64,000 nt of DNA from Chrysophaeum taylorii (GCA_029834535.1 JAQMWT010000062.1:1-64000); one strand, 5' to 3'. Numbered from the stretch's first letter, positions 42,265-53,900 are shown. Translations and numbers: made by a program. The notes: generated from the letters alone by a model not told the origin.

Positions 42265-43142
42265 TAGATCCGTTAACGGACGGCTGCGTCAGCTTAACGG
42301 ACAGCATCCAATTTGTTCTCTCCGATTCTCAAAACTATTTGGCTCCCGATAAACTATTACACGACTTTCGAAAAAGTAACTATTACAGCACCACTCCCTG
42401 ATAAACTATTACGTAACTCCCACAAAACGACTATATACTTCGCCGACGAACACGCACGTAAGGGTATCGACTCCCACAAAACGACTATATACTTAGCCAA
42501 CGGACACGCACCTAAAGTACTGACTCCCACAAGACAACTATATACTTAGCGAACGGACACGCACCTAAAGCACTCACTCCCACAAAACGACTATATACTT
42601 CGCCGACGAACACGCACGTAAGGGTATCGACTCCCACAAAACGACTATATACTTCCCCGACGAACACGCACCTAAAGTACTGACTCCCACAAGACAACTA
42701 TATACTTAGCGAACGGACACGCACCTAAAGTACTCACTCCCACAAAACAACTATATACTTCGCCGACGAACACGCACGTAAAGGTATCGACTCCCACAAA
42801 ACAACTATATACTTCGCCGACGAACACGCACGTAAAGGTATCGACTCCCACAAAACAACTATATACTTCGCCGACGAACACGCACGTAAAGGTATCGACT
42901 CCCACAAAACGACTATATACTTAGCCAACGGACACGCACCTAAAGGTATCGACTCCCACAAAACGACTATATACTTCGCCAACGGACACGCACCTAAAGT
43001 ACTCACTCCCACAAAGCAACTATATACTTCGCCAACGGACACGCACCTAAAGTACTGACTCCCACAAACCGACTATATACTTAGCGAACGGACACGTAGG
43101 GTACTGCGGCCCCAGAATTACTATTCGCCAAACGGCCTACAG
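42265..43142 (-). repeat. 54-bp tandem-array element, inverted and uninterrupted copy
   Basis: Reverse complement of 31,826-32,427 plus 37,529-37,653, without the Copia insertion: the empty site reads (minus strand) ggtgctgtaatagttacttt at about 42,375-42,400. It has about 13 array units, versus ten in the other copy. Terminal sequences are GATCCGTTAACGG on one side and ggccgtttggcgaatag...tactgtagg on the other. No terminal inverted repeats are seen. Confidence 0.85.
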
Positions 43143-44262
43143 TAGAGATTGTTGTTAGAGATAGAAAATTTGAATTAGGGTTAGTACCCCCCTCTATTCT
43201 AGAGTTAGTTCCCTTAACTTTACCACCTTTTGATTTAAAAGAAAACGCTGTGTTATTCACACCGGCTGTTCTCGCTGTAGAGACTGAAACGAGAACAGAC
43301 TACCGCTGCTCTCGACTCTGCTGAAGGGTAACACAGTAGAAATTACTGTTCTCTAGGTATTGGGCACCAGTCCCGGTATCAGCAGAATATCAGGATTTCC
43401 AGAGAAGAGTATCGCTCCCTGACGTTCCTGAACCCAAGCAAAATGCCAACCAACCAAGAACTTCAAAAAAAGAGTTAGCCACTCAGAAGACCGAACATGC
43501 TCAAGAAGCCATGAAAGACCAAGAAGCGCGCATAGAGGCAAAGCATCAAAGGGAGATGCAAGCGCAAAAACAAGACAACGACGCTAGATTCCAAGCTCTA
43601 AAAGCGCAACTCAACGCCATGCAGACACCACCTGCCGTCGCTGCTGCGGCTCCGCCTCCCACTCCAGCTCAACAAGATCCCAAGACTAAGGTTAACACTG
43701 TTAGTGACCCACCTAGCGCCGTCCTCAAGTCAATGGACTTTGCGCAAGTCACACCCCAAATGCTTTCGTTTCGCGTCGCGCAGTTGTTCGTAGAACATCT
43801 GATGCCTGCCTGAAACAGGCACAACCCAATACTTCCTGCAGGGCTTCTACACGTGGGAATCCGTCTTAAGCGGATATAATGATCTCGCTGACGCTCTTCT
43901 TCTAAGCCACTGCATCGAAGAATACGACAAGGACCCCAACCACCACGCTACGTCAGGGAACACACAAGATTTCCAAGGCCGTTACGTCGACTACAAAGTT
44001 GTCTACCGAAAGTTCGGCGAACACTTTTCCTGGAGAACGTCTACGAGCCCAAGCTCCAAGAACTTAAAGATCAAGACAAGGACACGACCGATACGACAAA
44101 AGGAAAGATGTATCCGATCACCCAACCTCACCTCCAAGGAAAAGAAGCCGACTTCATCGTGTACCTCCGCGAGACCGTGCCCCCCCTCTTTCGCCGTTTC
44201 CTGCATGCCGGTAGCGACTCCGTCAAGAAGGGTAACACAGTAGAAATTACTGATCTCTAGTT
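43143..44262 (+). other. Possible gag-like remnant between 33-bp direct repeats
   Basis: aagggtaacacagtagaaat followed by tactgttctctag occurs at 43,324-43,356 and, with one difference, at 44,228-44,260. Between them lies a coiled-coil frame (EARIEAKHQREMQAQKQDND, then an Ala/Pro-rich hinge, 43,511-43,813) and protein-like sequence (GFYTWESVLSGYNDLADALL; ADFIVYLRETVPPLFRRFLH). The layout resembles a gag-type protein, but no zinc knuckle or polymerase is present. It is clearly broken; family uncertain. Confidence 0.35.
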
Positions 44263-44353
44263 GTAGTGAAGATAGTCGCGCTCACGAACGGTGAGTAGAG
44301 CGTCGAGAGAGTTGGTGGACGACAAGACTTGGTGAACCGTTGGAGATATGGAG

Positions 44354-44738
44354 CTAACTAACTAACTTCATTCCTCTCCCGAGCATGGGAGCCAGGCCGG
44401 AACGGCAGAGCCGGTACGGAATCAAATTCACGCAGTTGGGGGCAGAGGGACGAGGACGGACTTGTTGATGGTGGACCGTCACTGCGCGCGGTCTTACGCG
44501 AGGTCGTGCAATAGCGTCGCAGGCTGCGGACGTGTTGGTCCACGAACAATCGACCTGTCGCGTTCTGCCCAACCGAGCGAACCCCATCCCAGCGCGGACT
44601 TTTTTCCCGGGTGCTAACCGGCCAGCCCGGGAGGCGAGCAGGCACCGTCTCACTCCGGGACGGCCGGGGCCGCCGCAGGGAGCAAGCGTGTTAGGCGCCG
44701 TCCTCCATCGCAACCAACGGTCAGCGATCGCAGGGTAT
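44354..44738 (-). mobile_element. SINE-like retroposon, copy 4, with 8-bp target duplication
   Basis: Minus-strand copy, closest to copy 2, starting with the ctaactaactaac tail on the plus strand. ATATGGAG lies on both sides (44,346-44,353 and 44,739-44,746). Confidence 0.75.
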
Positions 44739-46136
44739 ATATGGAGAAAAGATGAAAATTTAAAGACGGATAGGTGGCAGCAGTGGAAGGTGGGTCAGTA
44801 GGGGAAGGCATGGCCGTGGAAGGCGGTACAGAGGGTGTGGTGGAGGGTGGCAGCGCGTGTGGTGTTGGGGTAGAGAGGTAGTGTTGGTATTATGGCGGAT
44901 TTGGGCGAGGTTGGCATTGGGAATGAGGGGGAGGTCGGGACGTGGCTTGGGAGAGTAAGTAGCGCTGGCGCTTGCGACAATCTTTCTTGTAATGACCAGG
45001 AATGCCACAAAAGTGACAGAGGTAAGTAGCGCGTGGGCGCTTGGTGATGATAGGATAGTTGGGTTGGGGAAAAAGACCCCGGTTGTGCGTGTTGTAAAAT
45101 AGAGGAAGGGACCTGGAACAACGGGAAGTTGGGCGGGGGCGTTGGCGCGGATTGGAGCGCAAGGGAGTATGGTGAGCGGCGAAAGCATAGAGCAGTGGAA
45201 TGGTTACGACGACCACAGATTTGGCAAAAGGGAGAGTTGGAGTCACTGTAGCGATTGTTGGTGTCACTGTAGCGATGGCGGGGTCCCTTGCTAATAGCAA
45301 CATTGACAAGTGTGTGCTTGTGTTGGGAGTGTTCATAGATCTTGGAGTTGGGGCGATCAACAAAACCATCATATGTTTGCAGCTTAGCATCAAGCGCGAT
45401 GAGATCTTTTGACAAAATTGAATCAGGGATTTTCGTTCGTTTGAAGTAATTGCAACGCAGTAGCGTCGGGGAAATCTTGATGATGCCGAGCAACTTGAAC
45501 TCCGGTAAGATGAACTTGTTGAGGAAGTTCTCAAGATCATCATCAACATTATTTTGTTGCACACCAGCGTATGCAGTGAAGCAATAGCGGATTGAGCTAC
45601 GCGTTCCCCGTGGCCCATGTAGACATCTGTAGTGCGCTTGTAAAGCCGCCGCGTGAAGTTCATATCGCGGTGTTTTCACGGATGTCTGTTTGATCAGTAT
45701 CATGCATCGGGAGAGCCATGAAGAGGGCAGGGTACCAACAGCGTTGTTGCTTGACCCGAAATTCATCTTCAGAGCAGCCAGATTCCTAGATGCTAGTCCA
45801 AGTAGATAATATGATCGCCGGTGGAGATGATCATGTTCTCAAGACGACCTCGTGTCCACTGATGAAAGAGATGTCGCTCACCGCTGATGGCATCGAGTTT
45901 TTGCGAAAGCTTGCTATCTTTAATAATTTCGATCGAGGACATGATAGACGACAACGAACCGAACACGTAGCAATGAACTGAAGCCGATGAGGAGGCGCCG
46001 TGAAGAAGTCAAGCACAGGGGTCGATCGAAACGAACGAACACTGCTGCCATGTGACAACTGGAATGGGGCGTTAGAGACTAGCGATAAGGGAATGACGTA
46101 GGGATACTAGAAAGTGGTGCAGGGGCAAGTGTCACA
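44739..46136 (-). mobile_element. Copia-type fossil, LTR and gag only
   Basis: Minus strand: LTR at about 46,051-46,136 (starts TGTGACACTTGCCCC, slightly short compared with the 96-bp LTRs), primer-binding-site-like TGGCAGCAGTG, then gag with RLYKRTTDVYMGHGERVAQS and a zinc knuckle CHFCGIPGHYKKDC near 45,010. No protease, integrase or RT follows; the fragment stops at the SINE-like copy. It is broken in several places and diverged from both other Copia copies. Confidence 0.75.
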
Positions 46137-46233
46137 AACCCCCCGAAGAGTTTCTTTGGACACGCTCTCTTCGAGAGGAGGGCTAGTTTTTCAATCAGCG
46201 GAATAATTTCGCGGACGACGAACATGTTGAGAT

Positions 46234-46441
46234 GTGGGTGGGTTTGTAGAAGGGATGTGCCTGACGGGCGGAGATAAGTGCGCGGGACCTAGTCGGGGTC
46301 ATCGCCGAGTCGTGGGGCAGGCGAAGAGCGGACCAAGGGCCCCGCCTTGGTAGGTCGTACGCATGCTGCCGCCGGACGTATGTGCGACGAGAAGGGTGAC
46401 CTCCTGCTGGGATCGGGCGGCCTGGGTGGGGTTCCCCGAAC
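46234..46441 (-). mobile_element. 208-bp LINE 3' fragment with 16-bp target duplication
   Basis: Matches the LINE 3' region (gatcgggcggcctgggtggg to gcctgacgggcggagataag). Flanked by ACGAACATGTTGAGAT at 46,218-46,233 and 46,442-46,457. It lacks the usual last about 100 bp and microsatellite tail. It lies just upstream of the receptor-like gene. Confidence 0.75.
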
Positions 46442-46577
46442 ACGAACATGTTGAGATACGAGATTCGATTCTCGAAAGATTCCGCAAGTTCTCACAATAT
46501 GTTTTCTATGCGGAATGTGGTGGTGGTGGTGGTCAGCTGGTTAGTTAGTTAGTTAGTTATCAACGCTTCCAAGAGGC

Positions 46578-47412
46578 GCCGCCTGGTGGTCCAAACCCAG
46601 AAGTTGACGGCGAGCGACGCGGCGGAGGACGACGAGTTCGGCACTGCGGTCGAGATTTCGGTATCTTACGTCGTCGTCGCTGCCCCGGACGACGATCTCG
46701 GAGACACCGTCACTTAAAACGACACGGCCTCCGGCGCTTCTTCGGGCTCGGCTTACGCGTTCGTCATACCCGCGTCGACGACCGAGACCGCCCCAACACC
46801 GATTTCAATCCTGGGCCCGGCTCGTTCGTCGTCGAACAGTCGTTCGACTCCGAGACAAACTCTAATACCGACCGCACTCCGACCATTTATCCTAGGCCCC
46901 AGCCTACAGCAGACCCGACGCGCTCTTCGACGACTCCACCGCCAGTGCCGACGGCGTTTTTTGCTTCGGAGACGCCGAACCCAACGACCGAACCAGCGCC
47001 GACGCTCGAGCGTACGACTTCACCACCGGTGCCTGAGCCGACGCGGGGACAACAAAGCCCTATTTCTGTTGCCCCAACGCCCGGACCTGCGCCAGAGCTA
47101 CTAACCACGAGACCAACATTTCCATCACCAACGTCAACTCCGACTCGGCAACGTACGACGGCGCCTACGGGGGGTACGCCTTCGTACCCGACGACGCCAG
47201 TCCCGTCGACCTCCGCGCCATCGACGCTTCAAGCAAAGCTCGCCACCTCGAGCAGCGGTGGTCCTGGTGGAAGCAGCTCGAGCAGTGGTGGTGGTGGCAG
47301 CGCCGGTGGCAACACGATAATCGTGATGACGGGCGTGGTGGCTGCCGGTGCTGCGCTCGCGATCGTCGCCGGGTGCTTTTTTTGTAGCGCGTCGTCGTCG
47401 TCGTCGTCGTAA
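46578..47412 (+). pseudogene. Receptor-like protein: FG-GAP unit, Pro/Thr-rich stalk, membrane helix
   Basis: 46,598-46,765 encodes QKLTASDAAEDDEFGTAVEI, then VVVAAPDDDLGDTV, then GSAYAFV. This is the FG-GAP beta-propeller unit (LTASD.A.DD.FG..V.I...VVVGA..DD....GSAYVF) abundant in stramenopile surface proteins. A TAA at 46,715-46,717 interrupts it. A Pro/Thr/Ser-rich stalk follows (46,900-47,290), then a Gly/Ser linker and one membrane helix (IIVMTGVVAAGAALAIVAGC) ending in a short Cys/Ser segment. The layout is that of a single-pass receptor with an extracellular propeller. The kinase coding region starts about 200 bp downstream in another frame, so both may have been one receptor kinase. 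The upstream end is lost near the LINE fragment. Confidence 0.55.
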
Positions 47413-47605
47413 GACCTGCCACCAGGCGCAGCAGAAAGTTGAGGCACTGGCCGCCGTCGACGATTCCGCAGGTTCTTCCTCCTCCTCCTCCTCTCAAGGA
47501 ATAATAATATCTGGCGCGCCACTACCAGAATTGCGCCAATCGAAGAAGAAGAAGAAGAAGAAGAAGAAGAAGAAGAAAGAACAACAACATCGAGGATTTG
47601 GTTGT

Positions 47606-49627
47606 CAACTCGAAAATGGTCGCGGATGCGTTGCTGGCTGTCGGTGAAACGATTCCAGGTATCGCGTTGGTGTGCGCTGCGGCCAAGGCTATCCTCGAAG
47701 GCGTCGCTCGTTTGCACCGCAAGGCCTCGGACGTGAGAACGGCGGGTCGCCAAGACGCTTTAGGTCCTCGAAATTCTCGCCGACAACACCGACAAGGTTC
47801 GCGACGGCGACAACAACAACGCCAAGGAGCTCGTAGAGCGCCGCATGACGGAGCTCCACGATCTGCTGAAGGCGATGAAGGAACAAGTCGATTCCTTCGA
47901 AGACCGAGGATGGATGGTTAAGGCGCAGATGGGGCTTTCTCAATCACGGGTCGTCCAAACTCACGGATCTCGACGCGGAAGTCGTCAGGTGCCTGGACAA
48001 TCTTCGTTTCGCCTACCAACTTATGAGCGATCGCCACCACGCGAGGAGAAGACTCGGGTGCTGTCTTCTTTCTGCAACGAACCCTCTCCTCCTCCACAGG
48101 TCGCGTCGCTCCTGGAGGTGCATAAATACGAGCTGGAAGAGGCGATGGTCGCGGAAGTGCGGCGCGTCGTGCGAGAGCAATCGCTCTCCGAAGAGAGCGC
48201 CGCCATCGCACTCGCCGAGGACGACGAGGCGAACGCTGCGGTCGCCTCCAAATCCGCCCACGTCGCGAGCGACGAGCTCGCAGCCGAGCTTCGCGAGCAT
48301 CTTTCGCTTGTCGCGGAGGGCGTGAATGACCTGCAAGCCAAGGTTGGCGCCGTTCAATCTGAGATGGCCCACGTACGCAAGGGCTTCGAGAAAAAGTCGC
48401 GGCACGCGCGCGCACACAAGATGTCAGTGCTAGAGAAGCACGAGATCGGCCTCGACTCGATCGGCCTCGACTCGATCGGCCTCGACTCGATCGGCCTCGA
48501 CTCGATCGGCCTCGACTCGATCGGCCTCGACTCGATCGGCCTCGACTCGATCGGCCTCGACTCGATCGGCCTCGACTCGATCGGCCTCGACTCGATCGGC
48601 CTCGACTCGATCGGCCTCGACTCGATCGGCCTCGACTCGATCGGCCTCGACTCGATCGATCCAAGCCCGTTTGTTTTTCATCCGGGAGTATGGGAGTGCT
48701 TCATCGCGGCACGTACGCGCGGAAGACCGTCGCTGTCAAACTAATTCCGCTTACCGGGCTCAGTTTGGCGCGCCGTACGAAACTGCTCGGCGAGTTCATA
48801 AACGAGAGCTCGCGATCGTGTTGTCGCTTCGGTCACCACTCATTGTCCAGGTTATTGGAGTGGCACGACACCAGTGTCAAATTGTGCCTGACCTCTGTTG
48901 TACTGGAGTAATTCCAGCCCTCGAACGCGTAATGACTTTAATGACGCGCAGGTCACAACAGACACGAATTCGCTGGGCCTGGTCATGGAGTACTTGCCAC
49001 AAGGCTCACTACGCAACTTGTTGGACGACGCATCAACGCCAATCACGGATATGCTCACCTGGGCGGAGGAGATCGCGCAGGGCATGGCTTACATCTACGA
49101 TCACGGGACCGAGGTAAGGGTGACATCATTCTGCGCTCACCCTGCCAACCCGCAGCACCGCGACTTGAAGAGCAACAATATCCTCTTGACCGACGACATA
49201 TCGTGTAAAATTTCGGATTTTGGTCTCTCGCGCTCGGCCGAATTCAGGACGCACGCGACGCAGGAGTCGAAGGGAGGCGCCGCCGGCGCGGCGCCGTTTA
49301 GATGGCTCCCGAGTACGTATACGATTGAACACCGGGTTTTTTATGATACCTGACAGCTGCATATGTCGCAGGCTGCTGGAGATGCATGTCTTTACCGAGA
49401 AGTCGGACGACGTCTATTCGTACAGCATGGTCCTCTACGAGATCACGACGCGCGCGCATCCTTGGGCGGGATTGAAAGCCGCGCAATTAAATGCGTTGCG
49501 TCGTCGATAAGGAAAGTCGACCAGCCGTCTCAAGTGATGCCGATGCGCATCTCGTCTCACCATTATGCGGCACTGCTGGGCGCAGGATCCGAACGACCGG
49601 CCGACCTTTGATGATGAAGTCCTCTAG
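47606..49627 (+). pseudogene. TKL-type protein kinase with helical N-terminal region (frame-shifted)
   Basis: N-terminal helical part: KMVADALLAVGETIPGIALV, ERRMTELHDLLKAMKEQVDS, LDAEVVRCLDNLRFAYQLMS, then the SIGLD repeat. Kinase motifs: GSMGVLHRGTYARKTVAVKL (G-loop and Lys, 48,688-48,747), helix C FINE, LGLVMEYLPQGSL, HRDLKSNNILL (49,156), SDFGLSR, MAPE, DVYSYSMVLYEITTRAHPWA and CWAQDPNDRPTF. Probable introns with GT-AG borders join cleanly: 48,908-48,951 (44 nt), 49,114-49,155 (42 nt) and 49,313-49,371 (59 nt). Frame changes lie near 47,755, 47,930, 48,800 (after FINE), 49,305 (PFRW to MAPE), 49,500 and 49,560. With that many it is a pseudogene, unless the assembly has indel errors. The family phosphorylates Ser/Thr and, as a receptor tail, signals from the plasma membrane. 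Confidence 0.75.
48445..48657 (+). repeat. 15-bp tandem repeat encoding SIGLD
   Basis: About 14 near-perfect copies of ctcgactcgatcggc, giving IGLDS pentapeptides directly before the kinase G-loop. The period is a multiple of three, so length changes keep frame. On the minus strand it gives RGRSS repeats, which are shadows. Confidence 0.95.
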
Positions 49628-50830
49628 CGCTATTTTCGAGTTCCTCATTCTCCCGAAGCCTCTTCAGCGTCTAGCGACGTCATCAGCAAAAACTGCTACA
49701 ATCGAATAAAAGTAGCCTCCTCGATGGCGGCTCGACTTCAGATTCGTGTCAGAGGTTTAAGCTGCGTTAAGTTTCCTTGAATATTTCGCCGCCGCAACCG
49801 AAAGTTCCGCCGCAGGCGGACTTTTTTTTACCTACGGGGTCCACGGAGGTGGCGGGAGTAGTTCTAAATCGAGGAGACGAGGAGGGAGAGCCGCGGCTGC
49901 GGAGAGACACCTTAGGCGGCGGCAAGAGGTCCTCTGCCTTTTTAGCTGCGCGGTCGTTCTCCGATTTGGTGGTGGCCGTGCGAAAAAAAATCGGCGAAGT
50001 TCTGTGGAGTGGCCACGATGCGCAAGTGCACGGAGAGTAGTTGGTAGTTTCAAGCCGGAGATGGTGTTTGCTCGGTAGAGGCGCAGAAGCCGTCTTTGGG
50101 CGCGAGTCGACCGACTTGAGCGCGTTGTGCTCCGCGCGCTCCACCGTCGACTCCGCGAAGCTCGAGCGCTCGTCGTCCGTTGCCAAAAAAAAATCGACAA
50201 CCAAAGCTGCACGCCTCGCGCCCTTCATCGAGAGGTTCAGGGGATGGGCGTTCTTTCGGCACTTGGAGTCCAGGTAGTAGTCGATAGCGACGACGCCTTT
50301 CGACGTCTCCACCGGCGTCGGAGCTCGAACTTGGGCGCGAGGGTGCGTGCAATCACGCACCAGGGGTTGCAACACCATTGCGGAAGGTACGATGTCCCCG
50401 GCGCTTTCCCTTCATTCCGGATTTTCATATCCTCGCGATGGGAGGCCATGCCCGCGAACGAACGAATTCCCTGTAGCTGCGTCCTTTGGTTTCAGAAGAC
50501 CATATCCTGCTTCTATAGCTTATTCATCTTTTATGATGAAGGGCATCCTTTGCTCTCAACCTTAAGCGGCATCTTTAACCTCGAACGCCGTTGTCGTCGG
50601 CGATGCAACACCGCGTTCAACCGAAATCGACGTGTAGTCAGTCGTCCAAGCTCGCGTCGCGCGAGATTTATTAGAGTTACGTGCGTAGTATCCTGATTTC
50701 AAAATACTCGCGTGCATCTCCTGACATCGAGACGATATGTGAATCAATGTGATTAAAACAAAAAGGGATTTATAGCCCTCGCGTTTAGGAGAGCGATAAC
50801 TTTACATCGCTCAGGTTGACATGTTTTCAG
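49628..50830. other. Unassigned; one 203-aa minus-strand frame
   Basis: The minus-strand frame 50,378-49,767 (203 aa) includes VVAIDYYLDSKCRKNAHPLN and VVDFFLATDDERSSFAESTV, loosely like the end of a pleckstrin-homology fold, followed by a low-complexity Ser/Pro/Arg tail. I do not regard this as a firm gene. Confidence 0.25.
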
Positions 50831-50925
50831 TGCCCCCGGTGAGTCTCGAACTCACGACCTCCGGATGTAACCACAGTATCTTTGGATTATGAGACCGACG
50901 CAACTGCCAACTGTGCTACAGGGGC
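50831..50925 (-). tRNA. tRNA-Met(CAT), elongator type, with 21-nt intron
   Basis: On the minus strand the 7-bp acceptor stem is GCCCCTG/CGGGGGC (one G-T pair) with discriminator A. T arm GTGAG-TTCGAGA-CTCAC is perfect. D arm contains AGTTGGCAG. Anticodon loop CTCATAA reads CAT, with the T31-T39 mismatch typical of eukaryotic elongator tRNA-Met. The intron is 50,867-50,887, directly 3' of the position after the anticodon, as in plant tRNA-Met genes; its ends share ATCC with the exon, so borders may shift by a few nt. No CCA is encoded, as expected for eukaryotes. Internal A and B boxes would drive RNA polymerase III. Confidence 0.93.
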
Positions 50926-53900
50926 TGAACCGACCTAGCGCCCGCTTTTGTGCCGGGCGAACTGGACTTCACTTTGTAGATCGGTCCGACCACCCCGCTT
51001 GCACGCTGTTGTGTATGTTAGGGGTGTTCTGTTAATTATAATCAGTGAGGCGTTCTGTTAATTTTCATCAGTGTTTACTTCACCACAGAGGTGATCAGAC
51101 TGAGAGGAAATGCGGTCGACATGAAAAGTGCCGAGACGGTGGGTGGGAGATCGACGCCAAAACACCCCCGACACTCTTACTACGCAGCGAGTGACCTACT
51201 TTTCTCACCAACGAAGAAACGTGGTCTTTTTCTCTTCCTCTGCGCTCTTCGAGCGTTACCTAGCGGCGTCTTCGCGCGTCTTTCGTCTCCAGAGTGTCAA
51301 AGAGTCCTTGCCGGTCTAGGGGAAATAATGAACGCCGACTCGTCACGTTTGGCATAGATACTTGTAAAAGAGGACATTATGATGGACTGCTTGCTTCCGC
51401 ACTGACAGAGCGAACATAACTAAAATTTACGAAGGCCCGTTCTGTACAGTGGTAAAACACACGGGGGGGACGAGGTGCTGGTTTTTGGGCCTCAACTTTC
51501 TTACCAGTTTGCCGAGCATCATTTTTGCCAAGTCCCCTTTTTTTTCCCCCTTGAGGGAAGGCTCGGCAGAAGAAAGCAGGTGCATTGGAATCCATCCCAG
51601 CGGCGGTAGGCGGCGAGGCGGATCCGCCCCAACAACTGGTCCAAGATGGACCCCACCAGCTCGCGGGTACCGAAAGACTCGAAGCCGCAGGTCAAGCACT
51701 TGCGGGACGAGATCACGAAGCGCGGTACGCGGCGACGCCAGCCATGCAAATGTCGCGGTGTAGCTACTGGAAATGGGAACTCTGTGTGGAGCGGCGCGAT
51801 AACAACGACTATCCCCCTGGCTACAACGATGGCGACGAGGTGCCGCCCTCTGGGGAGCATCCGGCGCGCTCCCCGACGCCCATTCGGCCCGAGCCACCCG
51901 CGCGCTCAAGGCAACAATCGCGCGATGACGCCGGATCGCCGCTGCAAGTGCCTGCGCGTCAGTCTCAGAGTCCCTCGAAGTGCTCGAGTCGCTCGGTGCG
52001 ACGGGGAAGAGGAGGAATGACGGCTGTCGCAGCGACACGATGTCGTGCCCGCGGACGCTGCCGACGAGGTCGACCAGATATCTCGACGCTCGCCCTCGTG
52101 TACCACCCGGCTTTCAAACGCCCACTGGACCTCCCTACAAGGATCGCCGAGTAGACGCGGGCTCGAGCGGACGTCGCGCGTGCCCAGCAGCACGGCCCCA
52201 CCCCGTCGCATGTGCGTCCGGCGTTTGGTTGCGTACGCCCCCTGGGCTCAACTCAACTCCTCTCCTCTCCTCTCCTCTCGTCTCGTTGCCTGCCCCCAGC
52301 AAGCCGGCGGCTCCGCCTCATTCCTCTCCGGGCGCAGCCGTGGATACCTTCATGGTGCCCTCCTCTGAAACCTAATTCCGAGATAACAAGAGTCGGCTCT
52401 TGTGCGAAAGCCATGAGCACTTAGCTTGCTAGTCTCATGGGGACGTACCTTGACGACACCTACTTATTAGGATCGCGCCTGGGATGCGCGAGGTGCTCGG
52501 GAAGAGGTGTGTTGAAACGGTGCCACACGGTAAAAAAGTGCCTCGGTCGGTCGGCCTAGGATCGCGTAGAGGAAGACCTCGGAGCGGTGTATATGTATAA
52601 GGCGCACCTTCTGGGCTTTGACGCCGCGATGTCGATTTTTCGCTCGAGGAGGATTTTCAAGCCGGGGCAGTACGTTCGTGGCGATCGAACACCAGAAGGG
52701 GCGCACCGTTCTTGCGGATCACAGCGTCCGCGTCGAAGCACCGAGGACAGGCTGAGCGCCGGCCCAGCGGCTCAGTTCGACCGCTGGAGATTCCGTTGCG
52801 ATATGTGGCGTCTGTCTGGACAGCCATCGCTGCGTCGTCGGAATAATGTCGTCGGAGAGCCATCTTCTTTCTTCCCGAGCCAGCCTTGCTGTCTACGATC
52901 TGCTGTCCAGTCGTAGAGCCGACACGTTGAATCTTCTGGTCGCCGGGACTGCCAGAGCAAACTCGTCACTCGGGGTCTCCGAGGAATGCCGGTAGCGCGC
53001 GAGCGAAAGGACCTCCGTTGTTGTACGGCGACCATCCGCGTCTCCAATGCCTTGGACCACGGTCTGCGAAGTCGCGTTAGCACCTCGGCACTGAGCGGAG
53101 CAAGGCCCTCACACCTTCACAGCCTGACCTTGAGCGTCTCGAACTCGGACAAACCTGGCTGCTGCCTCGACGTCGAGCAAGCCGCGGACCTGATCCTCGT
53201 CCGTGCCGCCCAAGGGGAAATATATCGTAGCATGGTGGCACAATCAATCAATCGGCTGCAAGGCCGAAAGACAAGCTTGCCGCAGCGCCTCGCCTCTTCA
53301 GGAGTCCCTCAAACTTCGGGAGGCACCTAAATCTCGACGAAAAAAAAAGAAGGGGTCACTCACTCACTATTACAAAAACAGTACCCTCGGAGTACACTAT
53401 TACAAAAACTGTATGTACCCTCTTCGGAAACGACTTCGAGGCGATGCCGCACCCTACTGACCGTCGGTGCGGTGCCGTGTCGGCAACGATGACGGAGATG
53501 TTGTCGACGAATAGAAGACGCCGCCCGGGCTTGCTCCTGGACATGCGGCGCCCTGCTGGATTGACCTCGGGGCTGCTAGTGACACTTTCGACAAACACAG
53601 CTCTGACTTTCGGCAGCGCATCCTCAAAGTTGCGTCGACCATTGCCCTCCAAGCCCATCTTCGGGCTCCCGATCGATCGCGAGGGCTGCTCTGCCTTGCG
53701 CGAGCCAGCTCGCACTCCGCCGCTCGTCCGAAATCCAATCGTCGAGCGAAGGCTTCAGTCGACGACGCAAAACCGGCCCACACAATACTTCTGACGACCA
53801 TTTCGATTCGGTGACAACGGTGGAGGCCACCAACGACACTGTCATTCCTGCACCCACGCCTGCTCCTCGAGGGCCATTGTCGCCCCCTCGTTCGCGACGT

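Noticed and set aside
47918-48664. 248-aa minus-strand frame with SRGR repeats, like an SR protein
   Set aside because: Mirror of the SIGLD repeat; the plus strand carries the kinase gene.
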